Below, in pieces: positions 5,903-7,367 of a stretch of DNA of 7,367 nucleotides. The DNA comes from Flavobacteriales bacterium UBA5869 (GTDB lineage: Bacteria; Bacteroidota; Bacteroidia; Flavobacteriales_D; Crocinitomicaceae), in the NCBI GenBank assembly GCA_002432565.1, contig DJFP01000160.1, positions 11,644 to 19,010 on the forward strand, given 5' to 3'. Every line of letters starts with the position of its first letter. Within the stretch, counting starts at the first letter, position 1. The notes below the pieces were generated by a model. The model had not been told where the DNA came from, searched no databases, and worked only from the letters and a program-made list of their open reading frames with translations. A program made the translations under genes and the position numbers.

Positions 5903-6559
5903 ATGAAAGCAACCTTAATCTTTATCCTTTTTATCCCAATTTTAATCCCGGCACAGGCTCCTGGCTTTGAGTTTCATGCTTCTGTAAATTATCCCGTAAC
6001 CGGAGATGCATTTCCCGGGGCAGGAATTGCAACTAATATTCTTTTCGGAGAAAATAAGACCGTCAATTTCAAAACCGGTTTAGAACTCGATTATTTTCAT
6101 ACCTGGGTCGAAAAGAGTTATGGCGGTTCAAAGGGTGACTGTCACTATGGGGTTTTATCAGTTCCTGCAATGGTGCGTTTTTCATCTAAAAAATCAGTAA
6201 AGTTTTTTGCGGAAGCAGGAGTTTATCTGGGAATCGGATATGGACAGAAAGAAGCTCCGGGAAACGTTAAGGGTACTTATGGCTTATCTTCGGTTTCCCA
6301 ACGCTACGAAAGTTATTTTCCGGGTGTAGTTATTACGCCAGCCGCTGGTTTGGGAGGAAGATTTCCCCTTTCGGAGCGTATAGATCTAATTTTGAAACCA
6401 GAGCTCGCATTGACAATGACCGAGTTTGACCTCAGTGACAGAGCATTTGAAACATGGTATGGTTATGTGCGTTTTTGTGCTGGAATCCATCTGAAACCAA
6501 AAATCCGCAAACAGACAACAAAAAATGGAGTGATCAAAATACCACCGCTTCATCCTTAA
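5903..6559 (+). CDS. Secreted outer-membrane beta-barrel-like protein, paralogue B3
   Basis: 218 aa from the ATG at 5903, chosen because it opens a clean signal peptide (MKATLIFILFIPILIPA, then QAPG). The frame is open further upstream to a GTG at 5843, but that start would overlap B2 and put 20 odd residues in front of the signal. It is closest to B1: P-G-F-E-F-H-A-S-V-N, K-T-G-L-E-L-D-Y-F-H-T-W, 'EAGVYLGIGYGQK', 'YFPGVVITPAAGLGGRFPLS', R-F-C-A-G-I-H-L-K-P, then a basic tail with K-N-G-V-I-K-I ending P-L-H-P. It starts 38 bp after B2 and is the last gene of the GH16-B1-B2-B3 run. Probable outer-membrane barrel; the role is unknown. Confidence 0.85.
   Translation: MKATLIFILFIPILIPAQAPGFEFHASVNYPVTGDAFPGAGIATNILFGENKTVNFKTGLELDYFHTWVEKSYGGSKGDCHYGVLSVPAMVRFSSKKSVKFFAEAGVYLGIGYGQKEAPGNVKGTYGLSSVSQRYESYFPGVVITPAAGLGGRFPLSERIDLILKPELALTMTEFDLSDRAFETWYGYVRFCAGIHLKPKIRKQTTKNGVIKIPPLHP
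6470..6559 (+). repeat. C-terminal tail cassette shared by B1 and B3, copy 2
   Basis: This is the partner of 5168-5254. Exact matches are 6470-6498 (29 bp) and 6518-6540 (23 bp). The linker between them differs in length by one codon (19 bp here, 16 bp in B1), so the reading frame and tail are kept while the linker changes. Confidence 0.75.
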
Positions 6560-6626
6560 GTAGAGTTTTCCCGAATGTAATTGTTTGTTGAATAAGATCA
6601 GTTTAGCAGATAAATCCGCGTAAAAA

Positions 6627-6655
6627 AAAGGAGCGATTCACAGAACCGCTCCTTT
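6627..6655 (-). terminator. Terminator between convergent genes, strong on the minus strand
   Basis: AAAGGAGCG (6627-6635) pairs with CGCTCCTTT (6647-6655). An A-C mismatch and a further TTC/GAA helix close on a 3-nt ACA loop. On the minus strand the stem is followed by a run of eight T (complement of A 6622-6629), a good terminator for the PPIase ending at 6675. On the plus strand the tail is only TTTAAATAT, so termination of the B3 transcript here would be weaker. Confidence 0.82.
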
Positions 6656-6674
6656 AAATATCATGGAGAAGAAA

Positions 6675-7367
6675 TTACTTTTGAGGACTTTCTACTTCTT
6701 TTTTCATTGGGTCCGGTCCCGGAATGATATTCAATAACTCAATATCAAACTTCAGGTCCGAATAAGGAGGAATTGCTCCCGGTCTTCCGGCTGCACCGTA
6801 TGCTTTGAAATAAGGAATTACGAAAATACCTCTTGCACCTTTGCTTAACAGGGCAACTGCTTCGTCATAACCGGCAATCATTTGTCCTACGTTGTGCGTG
6901 AAATCCAACGGTTGGTTGCGATCTCGGGAAGCATCGAATTTCGTTCCGTTCAGGAAAGTCCCGATGTAATGCGTAGAAACCTGGTCTCCTTTTTTCGCTT
7001 TTTCACCGTTTCCTTCTGTTTGGATCACATAAACCAAACCGGATTCTGTTTGCTGTGCAGTCGGGTAAGTCTTACGGATTTCTTCCAATAAGTATACACG
7101 GTACTCTGCCTCAGACATTTTGGAAACTTTATCGATACGCTCTTTTTCGATGGCATCTAATTTAGCCTGCTCAGCTTTCTTTACCTCTTCTGCAGCCTTT
7201 GCTGTTGTATAAGCCACCTTGAAGATGTTTGTTGCATTCCAGGATTTGTATTCTTTTCCGTTACGTATAATGATCACTTTCGTCATTACATCGTTTTGCT
7301 CGATCTTATTCACCACGTCCTGTCCTTCAACCACATGTCCGAAAACAGTGTGTTTGCCATTCAACCA
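6675..7367 (-). CDS. Cyclophilin-FKBP fusion peptidyl-prolyl isomerase (5' end outside window)
   Basis: The frame is open to the right edge. The first visible codon is Trp (7365-7367) of W-L-N-G-K-H-T-V-F-G, the late conserved block of a cyclophilin domain, so the start is beyond the window. Of 230 visible residues, about 1-45 finish the cyclophilin domain (V-V-E-G-Q-D-V-V-N-K-I-E). Residues 53-99 are a charged helix, probably a linker or coiled coil (A-A-E-E-V-K-K-A-E-Q-A-K). Residues 108-213 are an FKBP domain with H-Y-I-G, K-F-D-A-S-R-D-R-N, A-Y-G-A-A-G-R-P-G and 'IPPYSDLKFDIELL'. Tyr134, Phe144, Asp145 and Tyr190 match FKBP12 pocket residues, but the pocket Trp (FKBP12 Trp59) is Tyr167 here. 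The C-terminus is a short charged tail. It should catalyse prolyl cis-trans isomerisation, probably in the envelope; the localisation signal is not visible. It is convergent with B3. Confidence 0.88.
   Translation of the reverse strand, partial: WLNGKHTVFGHVVEGQDVVNKIEQNDVMTKVIIIRNGKEYKSWNATNIFKVAYTTAKAAEEVKKAEQAKLDAIEKERIDKVSKMSEAEYRVYLLEEIRKTYPTAQQTESGLVYVIQTEGNGEKAKKGDQVSTHYIGTFLNGTKFDASRDRNQPLDFTHNVGQMIAGYDEAVALLSKGARGIFVIPYFKAYGAAGRPGAIPPYSDLKFDIELLNIIPGPDPMKKEVESPQK

Noticed and set aside
1..7367. CRISPR array, tRNA/rRNA genes, transposase or phage genes
   Set aside because: No regularly spaced direct repeats, no cloverleaf-like segments and no mobile-element proteins are seen on either strand.

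Overview
The window looks like a chromosomal segment of a Bacteroidota bacterium, most likely a member of the Flavobacteriales. The evidence is the AT-leaning composition, starts without clear Shine-Dalgarno sequences, signal peptides that end just before Gln (A|Q, S|Q, T|Q), and a PpiD-type foldase ending in a 'DNR...' C-terminus. The tandem small barrels and the cyclophilin-FKBP fusion fit this group. A Fluviicola/Crocinitomicaceae-like source is a guess from general resemblance only.

Layout: (i) 1-1656 (+) is the C-terminal 551 codons of a parvulin-type periplasmic foldase (PpiD/SurA-like), closed by a strong hairpin terminator at 1678-1710. (ii) 1746-3003 (+) holds two small secreted beta-barrel-like proteins (A1, A2) spaced by 10 bp. 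They are followed 15 bp later by a broken secreted ORF (3019-3275) that a single-base frame change would restore. (iii) 3276-3512 is non-coding. It carries two ATCTGCG motifs, a short palindrome and a degenerate second copy of the foldase terminator and leader. (iv) 3513-6559 (+) is a probable four-gene operon: a secreted GH16 glycoside hydrolase, then three more barrel paralogues (B1, B2, B3) spaced by 23, 34 and 38 bp. (v) A terminator at 6627-6655 separates this from a convergent (-) gene, 6675-7367. That gene is the C-terminal part of a cyclophilin-FKBP fusion prolyl isomerase whose start lies beyond the right edge.

The five barrel proteins (191-223 aa) are paralogues with the same architecture: signal peptide, an 'EFH-x-S-x-N' first-strand signature, Gly-rich amphipathic strands, and a terminal 'R-[LF]-C-x-G-[IV]-[HR]-L' strand. 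They look like a lineage-specific tandem expansion of a PorT/OmpA-like outer-membrane barrel family of unknown function. Two PPIase foldases, a class that often serves envelope protein folding, lie on either side of the cluster. That is suggestive context but not proof of a functional link. The most unusual items are the duplicated terminator-leader that brackets A1, A2 and the broken ORF, the frameshifted secreted ORF itself, and a Pro/His-ended tail shared by B1 and B3 but missing from B2. I see no mobile element, CRISPR array, tRNA or rRNA.
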